The position numbers and the translations under genes were made by a program. 64,000 nucleotides of DNA from Euphorbia lathyris (lineage: Eukaryota; Streptophyta; Magnoliopsida; Malpighiales; Euphorbiaceae), in the NCBI RefSeq assembly GCF_963576675.1, contig NC_088915.1:31339501-31403500 (forward strand), written 5' to 3'. Shown piece by piece: positions 1-10,779 of the stretch. How positions within the stretch are numbered: the first letter of the stretch is position 1; every line of letters starts with the position of its first letter. The notes beneath the pieces were generated by a model. It made no database searches. It was given only the letters and a program-made list of their open reading frames with translations, and was not told the origin of the DNA.

Positions 1-279
1 TTAATAAACTGCCAGTTTAGTAAAAAACGTAAAATTCCAACATGTTATTGATATGTAAGAATAATTTTTTCGATTTAGAAAGTTGTTTTTTTCAGGGGTT
101 ATGTTATGTTGATATGTAAGAATAATTTTTTTTAACATAAAAATGTATTGGATTGTAATCAGAACTTAACTGTGTAATTGTAATACTTTGTATTGTAAAT
201 AAAACATACCACAGACCTTTATTTGTAAACTTTTAAACCACATGCCTCTGTTTGCAAAATGGACAAACCACAAGCATTT
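1..279. other. AT-rich stretch, no gene
   Basis: No open frame or recognisable gene. A short direct repeat (TTGATATGTAAGAATAATTT) occurs near 47-71 and again near 110-133. The stretch looks like degraded repeat DNA leading into repeat A. Confidence 0.5.
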
Positions 280-634
280 TTTTCGTAGTTTCCCCTTTAT
301 TATATTTACCTTATTTTTTTAAAAAAAAAGTTGTTTTTATTCTATTTCCTTCGTATTGCAAAATTTCCAATTTGTTTCCATGATTTATTAGATTTAATTT
401 CATTGATACATATATAAGGTAAAAGTTTTATTTTTACTGTGTTCTAACCTATTACACTAATTCGTGGACACATAATTTTTTTCTTAATTAACTATTTAAT
501 ATTTCCATATAAGTATAAAATTTCCATTAATTATACACGTAAAAAACTTATTTTTTTAAGTTACCAAATTTAATAATATATTTGTAATGAAATGTACACT
601 AATATTTTTATATTAGTTTTTATAAAAAACTTAT

Positions 635-2047
635 ATTTTTTTTGAATCAAAAAAACAATGCATTAATGAGTAAGATCATAGCAAAATTGTAACAATGAAT
701 CAGAAACATAACTCGGTAATAAATTAAAAAAAGAAGGGCAAGTAGATAAACGAGAAGACTGTGCTAACACATGTGCCATCCCATTCGCTTGCCGCCGTAT
801 CCATTTGACTGAGTAAGAGTCATTTGATGTTAGAATCGACCGTATTTGAATAATTCTATCCCCAAATTCAGAATCATCAACAGAAGTAGAATTTATTGCA
901 TCAATCACTTGTTTAGCATCAGATTCGAAAACCACATTCCTTATTCCATCAGTTTCAAGCCATTGCATAGCCTGTAATAGAGCTTCAGCCTCACATTCTC
1001 GTGTTGTCGGACAACATAATAGACCCGCACATCTCCCCATTACAAACTGTCCATGTGAATCTCGTACTGCTGCTCCCATCCCTGCACGACCATCGGCGTT
1101 AAAACATGCAGCATCAACACAACAAGAGAGAAATCCTTCCGAAGGCGGGTGCCAAGTCGTACAACCAACAGATGAAATATTTCCTGCTACTGTATTTCCG
1201 ATCTGCTGTTCTCCCGTACCAGTCCGATTTCTCAAGGCATTTGCTTCTGACCAATCATTAAGTACAGTGCAAGCTTGAGCCACTATTTGATCTGTTGTAC
1301 GAATCTCATACTGCCAAAGACGAGTATTTCTAGCATGCCATAAACTCCAGAGGTGCATCAAAAATGTTTTCACAATTTGTTCCGATGCTGCTCTAATCAT
1401 ATTATGAAACCATGCTGTCAAGTTCTCAGCCACCGCCGCCTCCGCATTTATTCGATCCAGAAGTCCCACCTTTTGCCACACTCTTATTGCTTCTGTACAT
1501 TCAATAAAAAGATGTCATCCATCCTCCCAAGGTTCATTACATATTACACAAGTACTACATACCTGTAGCCCGCGTATTTGGAGATTCACACGTGTTGGGA
1601 GACAATTGCGGGCTAGTTGCCAGCCAAAATATCGGACCTTGTGTGGAATTTCAGCATACCACAATTTTTTCCAAGCTCCCTGAACATGAAATCTCTCTCC
1701 TGCTTCCAGCGTTGTAGTCAGTCGGTAAGCACTTTTCACTGTGTAACGTCCTGAAGAATGGGATTTTCACTAGTCGAAGTACCAACAGACAGTTTATGAA
1801 TTTCTGTAATGTCTCTATGCTCAAAAATTTCCTCCAACAACTCCTCATCCCAATCCCTGGAATTATAGATAAACAAATCATTGACTTTCAAATACTCCAA
1901 CCCTTCCACCATAGGGGTTCGTATATAGCCATCCTCCTCATCACGCAACCATCTCTCACTCCACACATTTATTGATTGACCATTTCCAATTTTCCATCTG
2001 ATTCCTTCTTTAATGATTAGTTGAGAACTCCAGATACTTCGCCATAT
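635..2047 (-). pseudogene. 5'-truncated LINE fragment: zf-RVT and RNase H
   Basis: Read on the minus strand from about 2045, it encodes the C-terminal end of a plant non-LTR retrotransposon ORF2. First comes a zf-RVT region (RWKIGNGQSINVWSERWL, then the Cys-rich CSTCVICNEPW near 1550). It is followed by an RNase H-like domain (CCVDAACFNADGRAGMGAAV, the acidic ECEAEALLQ and ESDAKQVIDAI, and QANGMAHVLAQ). The frame is broken by a frameshift near 1737 and a TGA near 1512. A T-run at 636-643 is the minus-strand poly(A) tail. Reverse transcriptase and endonuclease are absent, as in a 5'-truncated insertion. It sits inside repeat A between ATAAAAAACTTATA and ATTCTCTCAATTTTT, which are nearly adjacent in copy 2 near 11000. 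A clear target duplication was not found. Confidence 0.85.
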
Positions 2048-2759
2048 AATTCTCTCAATTTTTCTAATTTTTTATTATAATATTTTCAATCTAATATTTA
2101 ACCTCGATAATTTTATAAAATCATATTTTCTCATTTTATCCATAACGTTTATTAGAGATCATTTTTTCTATATAAAAAGAGATCAAAAGTTAATGTTTAC
2201 ATTTTATATAGTTGTGTTGGCTATATTTTGTGAATATGTCTATTTCAACCTTGACTCGTGTGGGATTGGTGCAGGCGTACTAAGGAAGTTAATTCCCAAT
2301 TATTTCGGGTTGTAAAATGTGTCTTAAACTTGACTTCTAATAATTAAATGATTGGACGAAGAATGCAAATATTGATTAAAATCCTTCTTGGGTTCCTCTC
2401 CATTACAGAAAGCTTAAACTAGCTAAAGTAATGGTGACTAAAATGAAATCAACACAAAGGATTTGAGAATTTTTCTTTTTTACTGATTTTGCAAATATTT
2501 TGTGATTCCAGTTGATAATAACTTAAAACGATCACTACAAAAAAAGAGAGCTTCGGGTACAAATAGTTAGGGACAATTAAGTTCTATTGTCCTTAAATAT
2601 GATTGCTAAATTAGTACCGAGGACAAGTATTCATATGGTGTCTAATACTCTTTAACATTAGAATAGGGGACAAATTTATAGTGTGAGTATTTATATAAAA
2701 TAAATTAATTTCCAATAATAAAAATAAGGGATAAATAATTAACAATGAACACTTTGTTT

Positions 2760-4030
2760 ATTTTCCATTTTTCACCCTTTGTGCTTTTTTCTTCGTGAAA
2801 ACCCTCGGCTCTTCTCTTTGCAATTTGCCAAATTGATTTGAAAATTTTCCAAACCCTCAACCCTCAGCTCTTCTCTTAGTAAATGGATTTGAAATCCTCC
2901 ACTTTTTATTTGCTGTTGCTGAAGTTTCTACCTTGATGTTCTAATCGTCTCTCAATCGGTTGAAGATCGCATGTCGATATCCTCTCCTCGTCGTTCACCA
3001 TTGTTCCTCAACCTCTCTCATTGATTGTCTCACTCCCGCTCTTTCTCCTTCACCATTGGTATTTCTACTCTCTCACTCTCATTCTCTATACCTGTATATA
3101 TCTATCTAATTTTGAGTCTTAAAATTAGGTCAATTTGTTTTCATTTTTTGGTAAAATTTAATTAGACTATTCCTGTTTGTTTTATTTGCAATTTCATTGT
3201 TCATTGTTCTGTTAACCCTTACCCCCAATGCAATGTATTTTTTTTTTGTGGGTTTTATATGTTATGAGTATTTGAAAAGAGAGTATTGTCAGGAATTGCT
3301 GTCAAATGGGTCCAATTCTCTAGTGTTATCAAGCTCTGTTTCGAAAGTTCGTAGTCTGGTGAGGCCTGATATGAATACTGCAGGGATGGTAAAGTTTCTT
3401 TTCAATCCATAAAGCATAGTTGAATCTTCAGATTTCATTCCTCAAAAGCCCAACTATTATTTTTGTATAAATAAGAAGCTAAGAAGGAACAAATGGTGCT
3501 TTAAAATTATTGCTCTATATGTCAATGAAGCAAACTCTAGTTAGAAAACTCCATGGTAATGTAGGTTAAGGATGATTTTCATGAAAATTTTCATGTTAAT
3601 TAAAGATTCAAGCCATTTGTGTCAAGTCTCATGCATTTGTTTCTTATAGCATGAGAAGTTCTAATAGAAAATTCTAGAATTTAAGGCATGTTGTTTTCTC
3701 GCTTATTTTTGTATGCCAAATTCCAAAAGTTGTATGCTTTACACTTACACACCATGACACTGATAACGTTTTCGGGTGTTCAAAGCTGCGACTAGATGCT
3801 GAATTAACTTCTTAAGCATGGACTAATTAAAATCTATCCCAACCAATATACAATGTCCATCATCTATACAAATCATGTTTGACATTATATTAGCACATTT
3901 TTAATTGTTTCTCAAGTTCTGTGTTTCCATTATATTGGCAGGGTCTGATTGAGCTTCTTACCAAACTTTCTTCTGCTTCAATTGTGGTTTCAAGACTCTT
4001 CACGAGCTTAATATACCTTAAATAACTGAT
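2760..4030 (+). other. Possible captured leader or exons, origin unknown
   Basis: Pyrimidine-rich leader-like sequence (2760-3060) precedes an open stretch (3270-3412: EYCQELLSNGSNSLVLSS, then VSKVRSLVRPDMNTAGM). It runs to a plausible splice donor (GGATG|GTAAAG near 3390). A plausible acceptor (TTGGCAG near 3944) is followed by LIELLTKLSSASIVVSRLF and a stop. I do not recognise the protein, and it may be noise. If real, it is another host fragment carried by the CACTA element, with its intron. Confidence 0.25.
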
Positions 4031-4929
4031 AAACCAAGTTTTAGTGCAGTTTTCGAATAGGTGATTGCTGAATTTTACTTGAGATTGATTCATAATAGCT
4101 GTCGATTTTTCTTGTGAGGCAATATGTATGTGTTGCTTCTTTGCAATTGCCAGCATGCTTCTATCATATATTAGTGTTGCTACAATGCATGTGCAACTGT
4201 TGATCCTTTTTAAATTTACCCTTCATTAAGGTGTAGTTCTACTTACACCTATTATAAAATTTATTTACTTTCTTATCTTTTGCTTATTCTGCGGTGTCAA
4301 TTTTTCTTTGCTTTATGGAGTTGGATAGAATTTGACAAGTATGTTCAGCAAATCATTCTAGAGATCTCTTCTTTGAGCACCATCACATGTTGAGAACCAT
4401 CACATAACCTAAGTATGCTTTAAAGGTTGTCCTGATTTTATTTCGGAGGTCTTATTTGAAAGTTTCTTTTGTTTGACATTGTAGTAAATGGTACATTTCT
4501 TATAGATATTTTGCATTCATTTTTGCGATTGTGAAAACTTTAACTGTGTGTATGTGGTGTTTCAACTATTGCTATTTCATAATACTTTAACAAAATCGTT
4601 GCTCTTGTTTTCCCCTGTATTCACCCATGTTTTGTAGCATGTAGCATATGTACCATTGAACTCTTACACATTTAAAAGGCACATAAAGTGGATAGTACTG
4701 CAAGTATACATATTCTGCAAGTTTAAATAAGCAATTAATTATACAACATCAAAGTTTTCTAAAATTAAATTAAATTATATAACATCAAAATTCTTTTCTT
4801 TTTCTTTTTTTTTTCATTTTTAATGGCCAAATCAAAACATGACTTTATTTTTGGTTAATTGTGTGGTAATTTGAATTCATTAAATTACTTATTATGCATA
4901 TTGTGCTTTCAAATTAAAATTACTAAAGT

Positions 4930-5700
4930 TCATCGTGAGTCAGCTGAGCGTGAGGAGCAGTAGAACCGAAAAAGTCAGGAAGTTGCTCGTCAGATGGCAT
5001 TGGCTGAGGAAGCTCGTCGAAAAGCTAAAGAACAGAGGAAATTTCATCTCTGCAACTATTAACTTTCTTTGAAACCATTTGTATTGGTCAGTGTTGTGAT
5101 TTTACATTAGTTGCTGATAACATAAACATTTTAATTGCAGAAAAATTAGAGAGGAGAAAGCAAGAGGATGAACTAAAAAGGTGCAACAACTAGAAGAGAA
5201 CTTTGATCATGTGTAGATAAAAACTTGCTCTGTTTCATATGCCTTCACCTTCACATGAAATTAGAGTATCTGTTGAATTTTCAAAGGTACTTCCAAGGTC
5301 TTAATAAGATACTTTTTCTGAAATAAGCACATGGTTAAGATCAGTTTCTCATTTGCCTAATTTTGGTATTGCTTTCAGGAGCAATGGAAGAGCAGTATAC
5401 CCAGTTCTAAGTGGAAGATAGGTCTAAGATAGAAGATGATGAGGGTGGTCACATTGATAAGAGGATGAGAAAAGGTGGAAAGAACGGAAATAAAGTTAAG
5501 AGCTCAAAGTCACACTATGAGATGGAAGAAGCAGAAACAAACGTGATGGGTGATCATGAAGAAGTACAAGATGAAGATGACAATGAAAATTATGGGGAGC
5601 ATAAAAATTAGATGGATCATGATTACGATAAGCAAGAAAATGCTCAGAATCTTCTTGCAGGAGCTGGTCTTGAAGATTCTGATACAGAGGATGAAGCCGT
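4930..5700 (+). pseudogene. Captured fragment of CTR9/VIP6 (ELF8), Paf1 complex
   Basis: The translated pieces match the charged C-terminal part of plant CTR9 (VIP6/ELF8), a TPR subunit of the nuclear Paf1 transcription-elongation complex. Piece 1 (4930-5050) reads VHRESAEREEQ, stop, then VARQMALAEEARRKAKEQRK. After an intron ending TTTTAATTGCAG (about 5140), piece 2 reads KLERRKQEDELKR and, in another frame, LEENF. After a second intron (GCTTTCAG near 5380), piece 3 reads EQWKSS, then shifted DRSKIEDDEGGHIDKR, KGGK and SSKSHYEMEEAE, and, after a TAG, ENAQNLLAGAGLEDSDTEDE. Retained introns show DNA-level capture rather than a retrocopy. At least two stops and two frameshifts break it, and the N-terminal TPR region is missing. 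Recognition is from memory of the family and was not searched. Confidence 0.8.
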
Positions 5701-6049
5701 AAGAATTTGGTTTTCCTTATGTTTCAGTCTCTAAGAAATTATTGATCATAGAAATTATTGTAGGCCATATTTGAACTAATGTTGTTTGGGAAGAACAAGC
5801 TCAATGAACATGTACTATTCCATTTTTTTAATCATTTTTGTTGAATATTACCGTTAAGTAATAAATTATTGTGCTCATAATCAGCAAACCTTATGAGTTT
5901 TTTTATGTCTATATATGAGTGTTCGGTGTGTTGTTGAAAATGAACTAGTAAATTGCTAGTTTAAAATGGATAATTTATTTGTTTTGCTTAATAATTATCA
6001 TATTATTTTTTGGGGATGATTGTCGTGTCTTATTATAGGGACGAAATTT

Positions 6050-6430
6050 TTTATCAGCATTATATGAGGATGACGTCCTTAGGAATAGGGACGACAGTCG
6101 TCCCTAGGAATGGGGATGAAATGTCGTCCCTAAGAACGGGGATGAAATGTCATCCCTAAGAACGGGGACGATAGTCGTCCTTATGAATGAGGATGAAATG
6201 TCGTCCCTAGGAACGAGGACGACAGTCGTCCCTGTCAATAGGGACGACAGTCGTCCTTAAGAGCGGGGACGACAATCGTCCCTCTAAATGGCGACGACAT
6301 CATTCTTTTCGTCCCCTATAGAATCAAGGACAGAGGAAACAAGGACAAAAATTGGGGACGAAAAAATTGTCCCTAAAAATATAGGGGACAAATTTTTATG
6401 TTTTTGGGGACGACTTTTTCCGTCACTGAA
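6050..6430. repeat. CACTA subterminal repeat array (GGGACGA / TCGTCCC)
   Basis: About 380 bp with more than a dozen copies of a short unit in both orientations (GGGACGACAGTCGTCCCT and variants with ATGTCGTCCCTA). Many are self-complementary (GACGACAGTCGTC). The array ends just inside the right TIR. The family precedent is TNPA-type transposase binding to subterminal repeats of En/Spm. The left end has only sparse related motifs (GGGACAA, GAGGACAA at 2570-2680). Confidence 0.8.
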
Positions 6431-6909
6431 AGTGTTATTTTTTGTAGTGGATAGTAAGAATTGCAACTGAAAAGAGCACGTTAATTTCGTGAAGAAATTA
6501 CGTTTGACAAAGCAATTAATCTAAAAATGGAATATTGACAAAAACTGAAGTTGAAAATAACAAACTTAAAGTTGTAATTGAATTGATAAATCTTCGGCAT
6601 CTGGAGTTGAAAATTGGCCTCGTGTTATGGATACTATTGTGATTGATTAAACAGAGAATTTTATGAAGGTATGAATCGAATACTAGAATTTGTGTTGAAA
6701 GTTGCTTTTAAGATTTTAGGAAAGATGACAATAGTGATTTGATGGAAACTTGGTTTCAAGCAAAAATTAAAGTTGGGAAAATGAAATTAAAGACTTAAGG
6801 ATAAAAATTAAAGCTTTAGAACAAAGCTTGATTGCTTGGGAAGAATTGAATTTTTGTTGTAGATATTGAATGAATGATGGTTGGGGTTTGAAATGATGGA
6901 TTGAGGTCC

Positions 6910-6917
6910 TATTTATA
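6910..6917 (-). promoter_or_regulatory. TATA-like box in repeat A copy 1
   Basis: On the minus strand the sequence reads GCTATAAATAGGACCTC, a strong plant TATA match. The same motif is preserved in copy 3 (13518-13525, GCTATAAATAAGACCTC). Downstream on the minus strand is a pyrimidine-rich, leader-like sequence without an ORF. Promoter activity is inferred only. Confidence 0.4.
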
Positions 6918-7110
6918 GCTAATAATCCAAGCCTCATGTCTCATGAACTCTTATTTTTACTCCCATCATTCTCATTAATGATAATGTAGAGTTTTAGGGC
7001 CAAGAAACATATAGTTAACGATTTTACGCTGAGAAAATAACATTTAGGACCTCGTCTCGCCGAGATGGAGTATGTCTCGTCGAGACAAAGTTTTCGAGGA
7101 AAAAAAAATT

Positions 7111-7362
7111 CTAGGCGCTTGTGTCGTCGAAATGGGCAAAAAATAATATTAATAAAATTTATCTTTTATACTTGTTATATTATAATGAAAATAAAATGAT
7201 TTTTCCCTGTTTTTGATATTTTAATGAAAATAAAATGATTTTTTATTTTCACCCCAGCAATTTATCCCCTCTTTTATGTATAAAGATTTGAAAATGAATT
7301 TGAATATAAAAGAAAATTTTTTTACTACCTCCTTTAAACATTTGAATTTTTCAAGTGAATTA
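7111..7362. other. AT-rich spacer, no gene
   Basis: Low-complexity AT sequence with the near-repeat AATGAAAATAAAATGATTTT at about 7181 and 7220. No coding potential is recognised. Confidence 0.4.
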
Positions 7363-8412
7363 CTATACCTAGCCTCAATTTCCAACCCTCAGCCCCTGGA
7401 AAAGACTAAAATACCCTTCTATCAAATTTCAAAATTCTCACATCCTCTCAAACACCTTAAACTCTCTTGGATCAAATTCGGACTAATTTAACAACGAAAA
7501 CATGGATCAAGGGAGGGGCGGAAAAGGACTAATGATACGTAATTTCATTTAATTTTGTTGATTTTTGTACGTTTTTTGAATCGATTTTGGATTGTTTGGG
7601 ATTTCGGAATCGCGAGGTGGGGTGTGAGGCCATCACGACGTCACCTCTGGTGCAGCGTATGAACATCACGCCGCACCACATGTGACGGCGTTAGCCTCAC
7701 ACCTCACCACAGGCAACAGCGTGATGTTCAAACGACGTCACCTGTGGTGAGGCGTGATAGCCTCACGCCCTCACCTATGTGAGGGCGTGATGGCCTCATG
7801 CCTGTGTGGCGAAAATTCTTAATTTATTTATTTTATTTTTTAAAAGTTAATTTAATTTTTGTTATTTTTATTTTATTAATTTGATTATTAATTTTTATTT
7901 TTGTTAATTTTAGTTAAATTTTTGTTTTGTCCATTTTATTTTATTTAATTTAGTTTAATTAAATTTTATTTTGTTTTTAACACATTTTAATACATATTTG
8001 ATACTTAATATATATTATTTAATTATAATGTTAATAATTATAAATCAAATTATAATGGTAATAGTTAAAATATTTAGAATAATTATAATTGTTTAGAATA
8101 ATAATAATTAAAATGTGAAATTGGGAAAAAAATCCACACATGGGCATGTGAAAATCACGTTTATGGGTATTTACGGGTTTAATTGAATAACATACCTATT
8201 GTTTTGCCTTCTCGACACGCGGGCGTGTGGCTATCACGCCCCACCGTGTGGTCGGACGTGTGGCTATCACGCCTCACCATGTGGTCGGGCGTGATAGCCA
8301 CACACCCGAGTATCGGGAGGGCAAAATAAAGCCTTTTAACACCCAAAACCTTGGAAATGGTATTTTCGTCCTTTCATGGGGCTAGGGATGGGAATTTGAG
8401 GCTGGGTATAAC
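7363..8412. mobile_element. TIR element with GC-rich subterminal repeats
   Basis: The left end (ATACCTAGCCTCAATTTCC from about 7364) is the inverse of the right end (GGAATTTGAGGCTGGGTAT up to about 8410). The match extends about 65 bp inward (AAAAGACTAAAATACCC versus GGTATTTTCGTCCTTTC). Inside both ends lie GC-rich short repeats in both orientations (GGCGTGATAGCCTCACGCC at 7610-7810; GGGCGTGTGGCTATCACGCC at 8215-8320). The core is AT-rich and codes for nothing visible. The superfamily is unclear because no convincing target duplication was found; the end sequence fits neither CACTA nor hAT. Confidence 0.7.
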
Positions 8413-9690
8413 AACACCCTTTTTCAATCAACCATTCTTAAACCCACAAAAATTCTTACTCTTTGCTCTCTTTTTGTGCTATACCTTTCTTCTTCTCCTT
8501 TCTTTTCACGTTTTTTTTTTCTTTTACTAAGGAAGAAATAAAGAAAAAGCCTTTTCACCTCTCTTTGATCATCAAATGTGTAACTTTTATTTCTCTTCCT
8601 CTCTAATCGTTTCATATTATTTAAGGAAAAATAAAACATGTATGACATCGAAGTTCTCAATCACGGAAGCTGAACTTTGAATTTATTGAAATTTGATTTT
8701 CTATCTTTAATTTGTCATTGAACTCTCTAACGAACCTTAGGATGGAGAAAGCGGAACTAATTTCGTGAAGATCAGATTTGGAACTGTATGTTCCATGAAC
8801 AAGGAATTACCTATTGATTCCATATTTGTGATTGAATTGTTTTGTACTTTAAAATTGCAGCTGCTTCCATGTGTTCTGGCATCAGTCTGACGATTTAAAC
8901 TTTGGCAAAACCTTGAAATTGGCTTAGGCAACTCGAATTCTTCCCTACCGCTGTAAGCCCGAACGTAGCTGATGTTCCTTCTTTTCCATATCCAGTGATC
9001 AAGAAGTGGTTATTTATAATGAGTTGCAGGCTTGACACGAAGGGAGTGAGCAACAAAGGCAGGTGGTTGTGAAGCTTTTTTTTCAGACTCTGCTCATCAT
9101 TCCTAGATTGATCCCTCCCATTGTTTCTTGATTGTTGTTCTTATATTGGAATTCTTGAATTTGATTTTTTTTTTATTTTTTTAAAATTATTTTTCTAATA
9201 CAGGAAATAAAAATCAAAATGCAAAATTTTTTTCAACTAATTTATAAAGAAAATAAAAAGCATATTAGTATTTTCAAAATGCAAAATTTTTATTTTTTAT
9301 TTGTTTAGTTACGTGTTGGCCAAATCCCAACTTATTTAGGATGATGGCAAAAGGCCAACTTGTTTTGGTCATGAATGGCCTTCCGAACGTGTTTAAAAAA
9401 TCAAATCATATTATTGTCTCGTATATCAAGATATTTAATAACATTTCTTCAAGAATAATACGAGTTTTCATAATGGTAACTCCATTTTCACGACTATATT
9501 CTCAATATGAAGAATCTGATTGTGGATTAGAATCCAAATCAATGGAGAAGGTTAGAAAATATGAATCTTCAGAATTTTTAAGATGGCAGACAGGCTGAAG
9601 ATGATTATTGCTAAAAAGAATTATGTACTATCGTTTGATTTTCCATTCGAGTTAATAACCGTCATAACAACCCTTGGTTTTTGAAACTTT
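8413..9690. other. Gene-poor region, possible decayed gene remains
   Basis: A pyrimidine-rich stretch (8424-8520) resembles a 5' leader. A plausible intron acceptor (AAAATTGCAG near 8858) is followed by sequence with a short open run (LRQLEFFPTAVSPNVADVPS, about 8920-8980) that I do not recognise. From 9170 to 9340 it is AT-rich, with a direct repeat of TTTTCAAAATGCAAAATTTTT-type sequence. The small open frame at 9341-9598 has no recognisable motif. No gene is called. Confidence 0.3.
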
Positions 9691-10600
9691 TGAGGGGTTG
9701 GAGGCACCATTGGTATAAATTCTAGTTGAAATTCTACCTCTTGCATGCCCACGAATCATGAAAAAAAGGGTCGTCGTCCTCTTGATTGAAATGTGAGTTA
9801 GAATCATATAGAATATCTTCCTCATCTTGGAATTCCATAAGTGACTCCTCGTCTATGATGCTAGGATGCTCCATAATATCCATAGGTTCTAAGGCATTTA
9901 TAGGTGTGGGAGAAATCTCTAGTGACATATCAAACTGAATTTTTCCTTTTTGGATGCCCCCCGACTCATAATCATGAGAACTTTCATCTCTCAGATTATA
10001 TTTCGAGTTGCAGTCACTAGTAGAGTTATCGCCCTCTAGAGGATCTTCAATTGATTCTTCATCCATGTTAGAAATCCCCAAAGAAACCACAGATGTTAGA
10101 GGATCCAATGGTGCTGGATGTACTTCTGATGTATTTTGAAGTTGAACTTTTCACTCTACTTAGATGCTTTAACAACTTCTTGCAAACTAGCAAGGCTGGA
10201 GCTTATGGCTTGCATTGCAGCAGAGATACCTTCTCGCCATTTTTGTATAGATGCATTCATCTATTGGTTTGTCAGATCTAACATTGGACTTTTCCTTGGC
10301 TGCTCATCTTTAAGGGCAGGGATTCAATTTCAATTGGGGTTACCACCGCGTCTTTATAATAATTGGGTTGTGGATGGATATCATTGAAAAATAAGGGTTA
10401 TGTTTCCTCATATGTTCCCTTATTTCCGTATAACAATGACTATGATTCATACGAGACTCTTCAATTCGTTCCACACAGCAATCAGATTCATGATCAAAAT
10501 ATGACGTCGGAGGAGGATCCTCGTCCCAAAATAGATTATCGACATCGTACTCACCGCTATAGCTTATCGAAATATAACCAGTTATGTAATATTGAACAGT
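9691..10600 (-). pseudogene. Degraded coding sequence, possibly retroelement gag-like
   Basis: Translating the minus strand gives several open runs that follow each other with frame breaks: YSGEYDVDNLFWDEDPPPTS (near 10520), a helical run GISAAMQAISSSLASLQEVV (about 10160-10235), and an acidic 124-residue frame at 9734-10108 (DEESIEDPLEGDN, ending FFHDSWACKR), then VEFQLEFIPMVPPTPQ. The helix resembles an N-terminal gag coiled coil, and the acidic linker is of the kind found in degraded gypsy-type polyproteins. I see no protease, RT or zinc knuckle. The identity is a guess; a decayed host gene is the alternative. Confidence 0.35.
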
Positions 10601-10779
10601 GATGTACCAATGGATCCATTTTTCTACTGTATTTATAGTAATGCGGTGACTCTGATTGTATCCTCCAAAAAATTCTGGTATTGCAGTATTTTTTTACATA
10701 ATAGTACTTTTCGTTCATTTCTTAAATCATCGATATTACTTCGGAAGTCCCACGGGATGTTCCAATTTGTTTCTATATG

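Larger units (their letters stand above)
2533..6449. mobile_element. Non-autonomous CACTA (En/Spm) transposon with captured gene
   Basis: The left end is CACTACAAAAAAAGAG and the right end is TTTTTTGTAGTG, giving a 12-bp perfect CACTA terminal inverted repeat. A 3-bp target duplication (GAT, 2530-2532 and 6450-6452) flanks it, and the flanks join to give the uninterrupted repeat A seen near 11510. The right subterminal region carries many GGGACGA/TCGTCCC motifs, as expected of transposase-binding arrays in this superfamily. No transposase (TNPA/TNPD-like) frame is visible in the 3917 bp. The interior carries host gene pieces (see 4930-5700), so this is a Pack-CACTA-type element. Confidence 0.9.
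280..7110. repeat. Repeat A, copy 1 (interrupted twice)
   Basis: This dispersed repeat is recognised by alignment with copies at 10780, 11855 and 22800. Shared blocks include CCTATTACACTAATTCGTGG, AATGAAATGTACACTAATAT and GTGAAGAAATTACGTTTGAC. Copy 1 is broken by a LINE fragment (about 635-2047) and a CACTA element (2533-6449); repeat A sequence resumes cleanly after each. I cannot assign a class. It has no coding potential that I can see, but it has a TATA-like box on the minus strand near 6910, so it may derive from an LTR or a duplicated gene promoter and leader. Confidence 0.7.

Noticed and set aside
2533..6449. CTR9 block taken as a real host gene
   Set aside because: It is truncated, has stops and frameshifts, and lies inside CACTA termini with a target duplication.
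8424..8660. A 78-codon Lys/Arg-rich minus-strand frame
   Set aside because: It comes from a low-complexity pyrimidine-rich stretch (TTCTTCTCC, TTTTTTTTT), which reads as basic residues in reverse.
9341..9598. 85-codon plus-strand frame
   Set aside because: No domain, AT-driven composition, and no splice or promoter context that would support a gene.
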